Source: Apostichopus japonicus (taxonomy: Eukaryota; Echinodermata; Holothuroidea; Aspidochirotida; Stichopodidae). Taken from it: DNA of 64,000 nucleotides. Location of the stretch: assembly GCF_037975245.1 (NCBI RefSeq), contig NC_092561.1, positions 9,853,001 through 9,917,000 on the forward strand, read 5' to 3'. The notes under the pieces were generated by a model, which did not search any database, had not been told where the DNA came from, and was given only the letters and a program-made list of their open reading frames with translations. Shown here one piece after another: positions 23,126 to 44,664 of the stretch. Both the position numbers and the translations under genes were made by a program. Within the stretch, counting starts at the first letter, position 1; each line of letters opens with the position of its first letter.

Positions 23126-25318
23126 AATACTCAATGAACAATAAGGTAATCTGTTTACTTCAGAAGTCTTTTACCAGCATTTTATTTTCTTTAATACAAA
23201 GTATGAGTCTGTTCAGAACACATTCCGTAACTTTTCCAGTACAAGTTGAATTTCATCATATAACTGATCCCTAATTTAAGCACTGTCAAGTGAGATTTTC
23301 TGATTATTCTATACGGCCAAAAATTGGAAAGGGTTAATTTGACCATAAAATATCCCAGTATACCTGAGAATTTCCATGGAAGCTCCACCACTTTGACACT
23401 GACCATCAATGCAAATATTTTTCTTTCTTTCTAGTGTATTGGAAGATAAGTAATAGCAAGTAAGGTAATTTCCAAGAGTAGCAATTGTACTCATTCTAAA
23501 CAATGTATTTAACAAGACGAAATTCTTTTGATTACTATAAGCATATATTGTACTTTGACTTTCATAATGCTATTAGTTTTCTGTTTCACTGTTTCAGTGT
23601 TAATTCATTTTAATTGGTTTCAAGGTTCATGTTATTGTTTTGTTTCTTATTATTAGTTTTTTTTTTTAGTATGTCATAGAGTAGTGTCGATTTAGCCGTT
23701 GCTCTTTTATTCTATTAACACAATCTGTTTGTAAGAGTGCTTAAACGGACGTCGGTGCCCTTGGTAGGTTAATAGTCTAAAACTCCTGTCAAGATTACAT
23801 GTTGGTAACAAAAAGCATGTGGCTTTACTAAATTGCGTTCCTCTTGGTATAACCGTAAGTGTTATGGCTTCATCTACATCTCTTTAATGAACATCCAATT
23901 CCTCTTCACGGACGATTTCCCCATGATCACAAATTACTTTACCAACATAATAGCAGCTTCTGTTGGATACTTAATTTTCACTTTCAACAACAAGAACATT
24001 TGAACAATGTATTCAAACTGTTAGTTGTTAAGTTAGCGGACACATTTGGTCTGAAAACGGAAAAAGTTTGACTTATATGCAACAAGGTTTATGAATTTTA
24101 CATCAATGAAGAAATGAATCTGTTCCTATGCAATTTGCTGTTGCAGTGGCTGTTGTACACTGATGAAAAAACAGATGGAATCTGAATGACAGCGTTTCTT
24201 TTGTAAAAATAAAGAGAATTTTTTTAACACTAAAGTAAGGCTTTATTACTAAACAAAATTGCTACTACTTTAATTTTAATATCAGTTATATGATGAAATT
24301 CAACTTGTACTGGGAAAATTACGAAATGTGGACTGATAATGCCCTGGAGCATAGTTCGATTGTACAGATAAAGGCCCTCCTCTATAGTTACAGTTCAACA
24401 GTGGACTGATAATGCCCTGGATCAACTTAGAGCATAGTTCGATTGTACAGATAAAGGCCCTCCTGTATAGTTACAGTTCAACAGTGGACTGATAATGCCC
24501 TGGTAACAGTGGACAACGTATAAAGTCATAAAAAAGAGATATATATTTATAAATCTAAGAACACGTATACAGATAATAGTAATATAAAGGTAAAATCGGA
24601 TTAAGAAAAAAACAGTAGAACATACACAACTAGCGACTTATTTTGCTGTTGTAAAGTTTAATTGCACGAGGTACGAAAAAAATCCGATATCGATTAGTAT
24701 TTAGCTTTAGGGAGTCTCAGTCTACCAATATCTACCACTATCCAACAGAAGCTGCTTTGTGTTGGCAAAGTAATTTGTGATCATGGGGAAATCTTCCGTG
24801 AAGAGGAATTGGATGTACATTAAAGAGATGTGGATGAAGGCATAAAACGTACGGTTATACCAAGAGAAACGCACTGAGAGAGTCAAATTTAGCTAAGACA
24901 CATACTTCTTTTTACTCTTGGAAATTAGCTTTCCTGCTATTACTTATCTTCCAATACACAAGAAAGAAAGAAAGAAAAATATTTGCATTGATGGTCAGTG
25001 TCAAAGTGGTGGAGCTTCCATGGAAATTCTCAGGTACACTGGGATATTTTTGGGTCAAATTAACCCTTTTCAATATTTGGCTGTATAGAACAATCAGAAA
25101 ATCTCACTTGACAGTGCAAACATTTGGGATCAGTTATATGATGAAATTCAACTTGTACTGGAAAAGTTACGAAATGTGTTCTGAACAGACTCATACTTTG
25201 TATTAAAGAAAATAAAATGCTAGTAAAAAGACTTCTGAAGTAAACAGATTACCTTATTGTTCATTGAGTATTTCAATGAGTGTTAGCTCAGTGGTTAACG
25301 CCGGTGCCTTTCAATCAT
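23075..25318. repeat. Nested inverted repeat inside the spacer
   Basis: 23075-23520 and 23836-23975 reappear in reverse complement at 24920-25318 and 24729-24875. The left half has an extra block of about 310 bases (23520-23835). A further partial direct copy of the unit (ATATGATGAAATTCAACTTG) is at 24290-24330. Each half carries the same tRNA-like head at its outer end, so these are probably two copies of one composite repeat inserted head to head. Confidence 0.85.
24328..24503. repeat. Short tandem duplication, unit about 75-85 bp
   Basis: GTGGACTGATAATGCCCTGG starts three successive units. The first two are followed by GAGCATAGTTCGATTGTACA and a shared tail; the third is truncated. It lies at the centre of the nested inverted repeat. 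Confidence 0.85.
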
Positions 25319-25342
25319 ACGGTCCCGAGTTCGAGTCACTCC
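25276..25342 (+). repeat. tRNA-derived SINE-like head
   Basis: Box A (TTAGCTCAGTGGTTAA, 25283-25298) and a box B-like GAGTTCGAGTCAC (25327-25339) sit at tRNA-like spacing. Its sister copy is at 23070-23125. No full acceptor stem is visible. Confidence 0.6.
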
Positions 25343-26160
25343 AAAGATTAATGTTTGTCGTCCAGTTACAGCCACCACATTATTGAATCCAATTCCATCA
25401 CCAGCCACAGCATGCAACTCACACACAAGACTAAGGGCCACATCACTTGCACAACCAATATTGTAATATATCTGATCTCTTGTAGAGTTTGCGGCATCCA
25501 GTATGTTGGCGAAACCAAAACCACCCTCAAGAAGCAATTCTATGGTCACAGATCCACAGTCAACACCATGAAGATTGAGACCCTAGTTGGAGAACACTTT
25601 AACCTTCCCAACCATACCATTAACGACATGTCCCTACAGGGGATTGAATCTTTAGGTAGCCGTCCTGACCTAGTACGAATCAGCAGAGAGAGGCTGTGGA
25701 TGCAACGCCTTCGCACCATTTAACCTCAAGGGCTCAACATTCAGGAAGAACATGACTAACTTTTCTTCTGTCCCCCTGACTCTTCCCTTGTTCCCCCGTC
25801 ACTCCTCGTCTCAAAGCTCTCTTCCACCTTTCTTCCTCCACACCTTTCTGTCTTTTTCCTTCTCCAGTTTATTCCCTACCTCCTTCCCTTAATCCTCTCT
25901 TTGTCTCTCCATTATTTATCTCCTACCTCTCCTCTTCCCCTGTTGGTTTCTTTTTTCTCTCCATCCCTTGTGTTCTAATCCCCTTACATCTATCTCTTTG
26001 TGCTCACCATGTTCATTAACCTGTCTGTATTCTGTGCGTGTTTTTGTCCCTTCTGTTACTGTTACTTGTCAGTTAGCCTTTGCAGAAGAAAGATCCTGCT
26101 AGGATCGAAACGTCAGGCCAACTTACTTTTACACATTCTCCTACACAGGCGTTCTAGTAT
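25343..26160 (+). mobile_element. Degenerate Penelope-like element, 3' part with GIY-YIG endonuclease
   Basis: 25355-25723 encodes a 122-residue frame with VIYLISCRVCGIQYVGE, then T-L-K-K-Q-F-Y-G-H-R-S, G-E-H-F-N-L and R-E-R-L-W-M-Q-R-L-R-T-I. This is the GIY-YIG endonuclease of Penelope-like elements with its zinc-binding-type CxxC. A TAA interrupts just before P-Q-G-L-N, so the frame is broken near its natural end. A pyrimidine-rich 3' region follows. At 26083-26114 a hammerhead-like core lies with one key base changed (CAGAAGA instead of CUGANGA) before a GATCC/GGATC stem and GAAA. Confidence 0.8.
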
Positions 26161-29100
26161 ATAAGCAGTTTGCTAACAGTGTTATTTTATTTTGATTTCA
26201 GTTACAGAGTTGTTGACAATTGACTGTTCATTATCATGGACGTTAAATATGAGTCTAAGAGACTGACTTCGGTGAGCTTGCGGCTTTGATAAGCCAATGA
26301 TGGCTTCCTCGCGAGTTCCTGCTTGCAGGATGATATAAAATACATACATACATACAAGCGGACATACACGCATACATACATACTCACATACACACATACA
26401 AAATCAACTTAAGTGATATAGAACATGAATCTGTAAAATTTAGTAAAATATAGCAGAATTGTTCACAGAGTCAGCACCTGTTAAATGGAGGTATCAATAA
26501 ACAAAAATAAAAGTTAATGGCAGTGAAAAAAAGGAAATGCAGTTAACTCAAGTAACTTAATACTTTTGGCTAATGTAGCTGAACTTTTTACATGTCCTCA
26601 AGATCAATAATAGTAGCTGAGAGTGAAGAGTAATACCAGTTGCGTCGCGTGTCTTATTCTCTACTTTCTTCATGCGCTCATAAAGTGAAGTGACTTTTGG
26701 GTTGATACTCCATCTGTGTGATTTCTTAGCCTCGAAGCCTCTTCCTGGATCAATCTCGAATACAAATATGTAGGCCAGGGAATAATTTGAAAAAGGTTAT
26801 CATAAAGTCCAGTCTATCCTTGTTCATCAAAAATATTATTTTTTTCAAAAACTAAACTAGTTCAAACTTTGGTTTGGCTACCAACCAGAAGTTAATTTAT
26901 ATAACGGACAGTTTATTTGATGAGGTCATTGTTTGTGGTGGTTTGCTCTGCATACAACTGTTTTTGTGGTACAGTGTAACATAATGTGCTTCTTAACTTT
27001 GTGAAGACATATTAATGCCATTGCAATGACTGTTGTTGAATTTCTGGTCATCACACTTGGTGCTTCATGTTTGCAAAGTTGAGCAATTTTGACACTCCCA
27101 CAAAACAAAACAAAAATAATGATAATGACAACAATAATAATGGGGAATAATCAACTACTTGTCAACTACTTGGTTCATACCCACACATGGGATTTGTAGA
27201 TCTCTCTGCAGTTCAAATGAGTAACAACATCTCTCGTATTTCATTTGCTGGTGTAAAGTGGATTTTGTGGGGATATGTTGGTATCTTTATAATTGTATCT
27301 TTTAGGTTATCAGCATGAATGATGTCTTCCATTTGACCAACAACTGGTGTAGACTGCCAAACATAGTAGTGCATGACAACGAGCAAAGCTGGTAATATTA
27401 TAAAACACAGACCAACGTTTAATTTTTTTTCCAAGTTGATTACAGTGTATAAACTGTTGTAATTTGAATGAGATAGGTGCACCAGTATTTTAATGGAAAC
27501 ATTTAACGTTGCACAGTATGCATAACGCTATTACTGAACAAACTGAAGATGCTTTGCGGTTCTTCTTGCCGGATCTCAACAAGATTGAGGAACTGTAGTT
27601 TGACTGCACCTCCTTCGTTAATCTATCAAAAAAACAAGTTTAAACTGTACCCTGAATGTATTCTACGGTTGCTTGGACCTCATGTGGGATAGCATATGTT
27701 AAACACATATACTAGCTCATGAACAACATCTTCAACGCAGCAATACAGGATACAGCAAAGGATCGACTGTTATGGTCATTCTGTTTCTAAGAAATGGATT
27801 GCCTACTGATACACAAAAACAAAATCATTTTTCATTAATCTTACATAATAATGGTATAATTTTAAAAGCAATGTCAGTTAGAACGTACGCAAGAGTAGAC
27901 TGCAATTCGAGAAATGACTACATACTTTCAACTAATATTAGTAATTTTTTTACGATTTATGATTGGCAGATATGTTATAATTATACATTTTTATGACTCA
28001 CTTCAACATGGTAAAAAAATAAGTATATAAAGATCATTTTGGTTTACGTAGCTTTCTTTCTGTTTTCTGTTTTCATCTTTCTACCTTTTTGTTTCTAACC
28101 TACATGAGGTTTCTGTTGTTGGCCTTCTTGCTTAAGCGTTTCATTAACAAGACTGTATAGTAGATCAGTAATTGAGTTATACTAGCTCTGCGTTAACATA
28201 GAAGTTGACTTTCTAAACGTTTAATAAACAAGTACTAAAATTCACACGGATTCACACAGATATCGAGTAAAACTAATATTCACTTTCATATATCGCTTTT
28301 CTTTGTGTTTCATAACTTGATTTCCGGGAAACGTTCTCATACATATTAGTTCCTCTTTTACAATGGTATCTAATCCAGCACAAAACGTAAAATTTGTGGT
28401 TGTTAATTTTGAAGGTGATATTAAATATTTTGAAGGCGATAATAAATTAAATTAAAAGAATCTTACATTTAAACTGAATCCTTATTAAGAACTGATCATA
28501 TCTAGACAGTATATCCAACCTTTTCATTGGTCTAAGAAGGTTTAGAATAATTTGTAAGGTTTTATATTATAATAGTGTAACATTATGGTTACTGTCATTT
28601 CGCTGCGAAACTGGAAAATGCAATCAAGTGATATAGATAAAAAAAAATTAAAAAAAAAACTGTTCTCATATTAAACGATGTATTTATTGCGAAGAGTATA
28701 TGTTTCTTTGAAATCTAAACCTGTCAGCCAAAACGAACTAAACAAGTATTGAAAAGTTAATGTAGTGATCCGAATATTTCTTTGTAAAGTTACGGTAATC
28801 GATCGTGCGAATTCCTACATTAATCTTATTTGTAATAACTTTGTCTTGGGACTGCATTTTCCCTTCGGTTTTATATTCCTCTTTATGCATTCCGACCATT
28901 ATTATTATTATATATAGAGGAGTTCATATTTATTTTGTGAAATTTTTATTGCAAACTGGTCAACCGTGCTTTGCAACTCATGCTGGTTGGTCATGCTTGG
29001 CTTAAAATTTGCAAGGAGCACTGACAACTTAGGCATCTGCAACCTTGCTCTAAATTAGAATGCGTCATCTGTAGCTCAATCGATCTAAAATACTATAATT

Positions 29101-29750
29101 CTCTCATATATACGCAGCGCATATTTCTGTTTCAGTAACACAAATTGAATGAATGCTTGTACAAAGCGCAGCAACTGAGGACAGTAAATGATATTTCATT
29201 CAAAACCTTTTATGCAAAAAATTTGTGTAAAATTTTTGACAAGATGCTCAACCAAGATTCGTTTCAATTATTAACAACAGAAAAGGACGCCTTACAAATT
29301 TATGATTTTTTTTATATTTGATTTTAAATGATTGTAATTCTGAAACTGCCCAAAAAACTTTAACAAATATCAGAGAATAAGTGCGTAAAGATTATTTATA
29401 CGCACTGAGCAATAGTCGCCAAGTTTGCGATGACACGGTTAATCGAAATTATTTGTACAAATTTCAATTATTGACTAATATTGGAAGAAAATTTGAGATT
29501 ACAGTTCTAATCAGGATTAATATACGGTGCCAGACATCAGGGGCCGACGTTGCCGTGACCGAGGGGCCCTTCAATTTTTTTAAACTTCATAGTGCCCTTG
29601 TGAAGTAACGTGTTCCCAACCATCGACATGTGTGGTGATTTGCCTGATCACGATATTAAAGAGGGCGGAGAATAACCGGAAGAACGTTCAACACGTGATA
29701 TACGACTTTAAGATATTCATGCGCGTGAAGCGGAAATTAAAAATTTCATT
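26161..29750. other. Spacer region without a confident gene
   Basis: It contains a CATA microsatellite (26339-26401). On the minus strand, 26799-26557 is open without start and reads FEIDPGRGFEAKKSHRW, and 27482-27213 is open with one strong membrane helix (GLCFIILPALLVVM). Neither could be assigned. The rest is AT-rich and I see nothing else in it. Confidence 0.4.
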
Positions 29751-29858
29751 CTTGACACAACGATGAAAGGTAGCAGATCAATATTGTGGTTTGAAACATC
29801 TTCTTGTAGGAAGAGTCTTCTGGAATACCCTTTTTATAGTGTAAGGTCAACAGTAGCA

Positions 29859-39294
<9,436 letters not shown>

Positions 39295-39387
39295 CCAAAC
39301 GCCAGAGTGCAAGTGATTTTATGTAAGATTAATACATGAACAACAGAAAATTGTAATTAATTAATGAGCAAAGCAGTTGTTGTCTTA

Positions 39388-39455
39388 AAAGGGATTCAAA
39401 TCCAGTGACGTAAGGATTACGAGTTCTGACCTGTACTAACTGAGCTATTAACCCG
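39388..39455 (-). repeat. tRNA-Thr-like pseudogene or SINE head
   Basis: The minus strand has a perfect box A (TAGCTCAGTTAGTA, 39447-39434), an anticodon-loop-like ACTCGTAAT (threonine CGT) and a box B (GGATTTGAATCC). The acceptor arm does not pair well, so a functional tRNA is unlikely. It lies about 95 bases after the receptor stop codon, probably inside or just after its 3' UTR. Confidence 0.5.
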
Positions 39456-39495
39456 TTGGTAACTATTGCAATTGAATTTACCCGCAATTCGTCAC

Positions 39496-39785
39496 AAATG
39501 GTATGACTATGTATGTTTATGTAGATATAAATGTATATGTATGTATATATGTATCAATATATATATATAAATATATATATATTTATATATATATATATGT
39601 ATCTATATATATATATATATTTATATATGAATCTATATATGTAGACATATATATATATATATGTATATATCTACATGTTTATATATATGAATCTATATAT
39701 GTATCTATATATATACACACATATATATATATATGTATCTATATATATACACACACATATATATATATATGTATATATACATGTT
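39496..39785. repeat. TATATG/TATC microsatellite
   Basis: Alternating TA with ATGTATC and ACACAC interruptions, downstream of the receptor gene. Confidence 0.9.
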
Positions 39786-40840
39786 CAAGAATTTTTTTCG
39801 AATCAGGCACGTTACAAGCGATCTTGATACGAGGGGGACGAAGATATGTTTTTGTACCCGATCAGAGATCTAAAGTTTAACTATCACCTGTATTGATGAC
39901 TTTGCTTGTCACGATACAGACTCTACCCCAGGGGCGAGCACCTTTGATTGTTTTGGGGAAGTGTTATGTCGCCCAGACTTGGGGAGTTAAAATCTCTCAT
40001 ATGTATACGTAGTTGCACCCCTACTCTACCCTCTGTCTCAATTTAGAATTCTTTAGGGAGAGGGGAGGTTTCCGGGGTGCTATCATTCCCATTATTTTAA
40101 CCACATTTCCCTTTTCAATGTATACTACTTGAAAGTTAGCCGCCCGTTTCGTCCCTCAAATGTTTGTGACACCCCCTCCCTCCCCGCACCTCTGGCTAAG
40201 CCACTGGTTCGAAAATGACATCCTCACGCGAAATAATCACTATATCCGAATTACCCGGTTTTTTATTTCGCATTTAACTTATGTGCAAAATAAATATTGT
40301 GTTATTTTTCAATTGATATTCCTGTAGTGTTGTTATTAAGTGTGAGAGAAGCTGGAACATGGCCGAAACTTTAACAAACAGAGGACAGTGTGTCACTAAA
40401 CCTTAAGCCATGCAATTATTATTACAATCAAACCATGAAAAAAACATTTAGTAGGAACAAACTGCAATCAAGATCGAAGTATGATAATCAATTAAAACTT
40501 AACGAACTTGTATCATTGTTATCACAAAATTAAAGTCCTTTTCGTTAGTTGTAAGATTTCTTTAGTCTCATAATCGCCCAGGTAAGCGGACTTCGTGTAA
40601 CAATATTGCGTGCAAGTGCCCATAAGCTACGAACACGCCTGTGAGCTTGCATGCTGACGCACTGGGTGATTGCCTATGAGACATGTTACAGCACCGAAGG
40701 CTCTAGGTACTTGACTTCTTGATGTTTAATTTGTGCGGTGTTATGAATAATATTTATGTTAAATATTTAAGGTGCATCGTATATTGCAAATAAATTGGGA
40801 TATTTCGCTTGACAATTTTTGTTTAATTCACCAAGTTTCA
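39786..40840. other. 3' flank of receptor gene
   Basis: No gene was recognised. An AATAAA near 40290 is a possible distal polyadenylation signal for the receptor; no nearer good signal was seen. The phrase CTCTGGCTAAGCCACTGG at about 40189 resembles a worn DNA-transposon terminus. Confidence 0.4.
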
Positions 40841-40904
40841 ATTACTACAGTATATATATATTAGTTGTAATGTACCAAAGGTCAATATTCAACTTACAGT
40901 GCGG

Positions 40905-41294
40905 AGCTATAGTAGTAGTAGTAGTAGTAAGTTGAGTCTCGTCTATCCGACAATGCTCAGTGATTAACCTCCGCCACGTATCACGATCTTGCGCAAAGTA
41001 TATTGCTTCCTCGAAATTGTTAATGTTAACGTCCTTAAATTGCGAAGTAGTCACATGTCTTCCTACTGGTTTCGCAGTACGTCTCAATGCTTCTCTTAAA
41101 GCAACGTTTGCTGGAGCGTCCTCCTGGAGTCTTGCTACATGACCGAAAAATATAAATCTTCTATGTGCGACTAAGGATGACCAAGGTGTTTGGTTGGTTA
41201 CATTGTAGAGCTCATCGTTTGATAACAAATTGTTGGTGAAGATACACTGTTGCTTACGACGGATGTTGTCATTTGTTTTGTACACAGACATCAA
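40905..41294 (-). mobile_element. LINE 3'-end remnant
   Basis: The minus-strand frame reads HRRFIFFGHVARLQED, then A-L-R-E-A and R-D-T-W-R-R-L-I-T-E-H-C. This is the well-known C-terminal tail of CR1/RTE-like non-LTR retrotransposon proteins (R-F-x-G-H-V-A-R, later D-R-x-W-R-x-L). It runs into an (ACT)n tail at 40911-40929, as expected of a LINE 3' end. Truncated and dead. Confidence 0.7.
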
Positions 41295-42230
41295 AATTCA
41301 TGAACTCTAAACCCTAAAAAGTGTCTTATTTTTCTTATTTCTTGCAATTCCTTACACCTTCATTAAAAAAACTCACGAATTCTGAGTTAACAGTATTATA
41401 TAGCTTTCATTGACCTTTGAAGACATTGCAAAGAGCAGGTACGATTGAAAGTGAAGTCTCACTGAGAAATTCCTATATAATCCGATGAGGTGTACGAAAA
41501 CATATTCTGGCGATGCACATCAAGTACTTCAATGGTCGTAATCGTCTAGCAAATACCACAGGTATTTATTGGAAAGACAACTTTATGACAATTGTTTTAC
41601 AAAGTTAGTGTAATGATAAAGTTCCACCTTACTGACTTAAGCGTTACTGACTTCGCGATGGCAAGTCTCATGGCCTAACCTATGTACGCTGTGTATGCAT
41701 GGTTATGCTACTGCCGATATTGCATCTCTTTGTTTAGGAGACCCTCCATCACGTTGGGTTTTTAACGTTCACCTGCATTATCCCTTCCTTACTTTTAAGG
41801 CATGATTTGACAAAGGAAAGCCTAGTTCTGGGTCCTTGGTTTAGTAAAAGTTCCGCCGGGGTTTCGCCCGTTGTGTGAAGTATATTTCAATAGTGCAATA
41901 AAACCTTAGCAATTTTATGCTGTAGAGTCATACCCAGTTGAAAATTTCGAAAACATTTGTTTGAAAGTTTGTTTTTCAGCCAACCCATTATTAGCTGGGT
42001 GGTTGGGAGTGGGGGGTGGTTGTTTAATTCGGTTCGCCTTTAGATAAGACTTGAACTATGCAGCAATAAACTGTGACCAATTGTATGTTACCACTTGTCT
42101 TAGGAGTCTATACCTGATCATCAAGGACCTCATTACTGCAATTGTGGCATTGGCAATGGTACACTGCATTTGAATGACTTCTAGTCACTTCGAGTCGCTG
42201 CCAACCACCAGACAAATAATTGTTGAAATT
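41295..42230. other. Spacer stretch without recognised feature
   Basis: AT-rich, with a short G-rich run at 42000-42020. No exon or element protein was recognised. Confidence 0.4.
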
Positions 42231-42231
42231 T

Positions 42232-42357
42232 GACCTCTGTGAAATCTAGACGGATTCGCTGCCAGGGTTCAATGGCCAACAGAGTGGCCAACAGAGGATT
42301 GACCGGAGGTGTGTTTTGAGTTTTGATGCACTCTAAACAGTATCTTCTATGTCCTGA
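42232..42357 (-). mobile_element. Gypsy-type integrase fragment
   Basis: The minus-strand frame reads C-L-E-C-I-K-T-Q, then P-P-V-N-P-L, then E-P-W-Q-R-I-R-L-D-F-T. This matches the end of the integrase zinc-binding module (C-x-x-C-Q-x-x-K) and the start of the catalytic core (PW-x-x-I-x-x-D-F-x). Only about 40 residues are left. Confidence 0.55.
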
Positions 42358-42697
42358 TCCAGTCCAAGCCACCAGACAAAGGAGCAGTCCAGCTCCTTCA
42401 TTTGACACATGCATGCGTAACATGCATGCAATTCCTAAAGCATTCGCTGTGACGACTCTGCGACCCCAAAGCATTCATCCGTCATGAAGGGTTAACTCAG
42501 CCCGAAAAAAGTACTTTCATAAACCTTTGTTGGCACCTTGTTTTTGCTAATGCTCCGAGCAAATTCACTTGCAGTTATTGGTAATGGTTCTGCATCTGTA
42601 GTACTAGGTAAGAGCAATCGAATTAACAAATCCGAAATCGCATCATTCCTATTCGTAGAGCGATATTTATTATCATATTGGTATCCTGCTAACATTT

Positions 42698-42790
42698 TTC
42701 ACCTAGACCGGCTCATTATTCACCTAGACCGGCCCAGTATTTTTCACCTAGACCGGCCCATTTTTCACCTAGACCGGCCCATTATTCTTT
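42698..42790 (+). repeat. Minisatellite with CACCTAGACCGGCCCA unit
   Basis: Four copies of a 20-26 base unit ending in CACCTAGACCGGCCCA (the first with GGCTCA), joined by TTTTT or TTATT. Confidence 0.9.
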
Positions 42791-43184
42791 GATATGTTAC
42801 CTCCATATATGATCACCGTCCTGGGGGAGGGGTATAAGGGGAGGGGGTTTCCTCGCCCCATTGAGATTTTCTGAAGTTAAGGAATGCCCAGATGCAAAAT
42901 GGTGCTATATATTTCTCAATTTTATAGGTTACAATAATCCTTTAAAAAAGACCCAAAATGATTTTCCAGAAGCAACCACTTGATTTAACTGAGAAAAGTA
43001 TAGACAAAAATATATGTCCTAGACTGAATATTATTTAGTTTTTCAAGCATTGGTGACAATATGCGTGAAAAAATGGGAAAAAACCTAAATAAAATCCACT
43101 AAAACATATATGTTCAATAACACGATTACAAGTCATGTCTACGTGAGTAAGAGCCTACTCAGTTCGCTGCTTCTGGCATCCACA

Positions 43185-43685
43185 CCATCCATGATATTTT
43201 TAGTTTCAACTTTGGCCAAGATCCTTTCTTCAACAGACAACAGACGTCAAAATGTTCTTGTGTCATTGTACTTTTCAAACGGTTTTGACTCTTCAAGGCA
43301 GAGAAATGAACGTTCACATGCCACTTGTGACACAGGTAGCGTTAGCAGCAGCTTGTAGGCAAGCCCAATGCTCTTGTAAGCATCATGAAAATAGTTAAAC
43401 TTGGGAAGCACCTTGTAGCAGCAGAGAGGACAGTCTTTACATGACTCACTTGATAAACTCTCTCTGTCCTGTTCAGACTCACCGTCACTGTCCTCCTGCA
43501 ATGTTTAAGCAGCTGCTACTGATTGTTTCAGTGTTGACCACTGTTCTCCAAGGCTTCGCAGTTTTGTTCGTAGTTGTTCCGCAGTGACAGCATCATCAAA
43601 TCTCAGCAAATATTTATGCAGCCCTTCCATAGCTCCCGATGGCACCTGACCAAAGTTCCTGGGTGAAGAAATGTAAGATCAGCAT
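43185..43685 (-). mobile_element. hAT transposase C-terminal remnant
   Basis: The minus strand reads, in pieces, RFDDAVTAEQLRTKL and LGEQWSTLKQS, then after a stop S-I-G-L-A-Y-K-L-L-L-T-L-P-V-S and V-A-C-E-R-S-F, then in a shifted frame RLKSTMTQEHF. This is the hAT dimerisation domain (LLTLPVS-x-x-x-CERSFS, then LRSTM). A stop and a frameshift show it is dead. Confidence 0.75.
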
Positions 43686-43693
43686 AGAATGAC

Positions 43694-43860
43694 TTGACGT
43701 CCCTCTCTACACGTCCCTCTATACACGTCCCTTTCTACACGTTCCTCTCCAGTCTCCACACCCCTCTCTCCGCGTCCCTCCTTCCACGTCTCTCCTTCCA
43801 TGTCCCTCTCCACATGTCCCTCTCTCCATGTCCCACTCTTCATATCCCTCTCTTGAGTAT
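43694..43860. repeat. CGTCCCTCTC degenerate minisatellite
   Basis: Repeats of a 14-17 base pyrimidine-rich unit of the type CACGTCCCTCTCTA, decaying towards the right. Confidence 0.8.
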
Positions 43861-44524
43861 CTTCATGTCACATTCCGTACTAGGAAATCATGATTTTCTA
43901 TAGGGTAGTCCCCTATACTTACTCACACTTTTGTCGCCCTATTCAATTAGTGTGGGGATCAATTTCGCGAAATCGGTAAACCGAGGACAAAATTTAATAC
44001 TCAAATTCGTCAACTAACATTCGTCTAATTTGATAACCAAACACCCTACTTTATGTTGGTCATTTTTATTCATACATAATCTCTCAGGACGTAGCTACTG
44101 ATTGATATCCAAATAATCTAATAAGATTTTACCTTTTTTACTTCGTTTTCTGGAGGACGAGGTGCAGATTAATAAAACCCGTATTTTCTGCCAATGCTAT
44201 GTATATGTCATAATGCATTGGTCACCTGACTTTTATATTTTGTCGTAAAATATTAGCACGGACGGGTTGCCAATAGCACGTTCTATTGTTACGAACTAAC
44301 ATGGTGATTTCATGAGCTGATTCCACAGTTAAAAATATATTTCTACACAGCCCGTCTGTATTCTATAAAATACTGTGAAAATGTGCTGTAATTTTTACCA
44401 GGCTCCCCAGCCCACCGGCCCACCGGGCATTGCCCAAATGCCCATGTGGTCATTCCGCCACTGCTCTGTAGTGTAGTTCCCAAGGGTTGTAAGGTTAATG
44501 TGTAACATGTGTAATATAGAGCTA

Positions 44525-44664
44525 TTATCATTCTCTGATATCGTGGAGCTTAAAGCTTCTGGATTGACCTCCATTTTGATATTCTTTCCACCCACATTAA
44601 TAGCTATCATGGATGGTTTCACCTTACCTAAAGTAGAATAAATACTCTCGCCGACACTGAACAT
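44525..44664 (-). mobile_element. Ty3/gypsy-type protease remnant (right)
   Basis: Partner of the left remnant: I-A-I-N-V-G-G-K-N-I-K-M-E-V-N, but the following T-G-A-S has become P-E-A-L. The active site is fully destroyed, one step further than in the left arm. Confidence 0.6.

Noticed and set aside
25276-25342. Functional tRNA gene
   Set aside because: Box A and B are present but acceptor and anticodon stems do not pair; a SINE head is more likely.
43694-43903. Repetitive short units resembling a CRISPR-like array
   Set aside because: Degenerate eukaryotic minisatellite without unique equal-length spacers; animal DNA.
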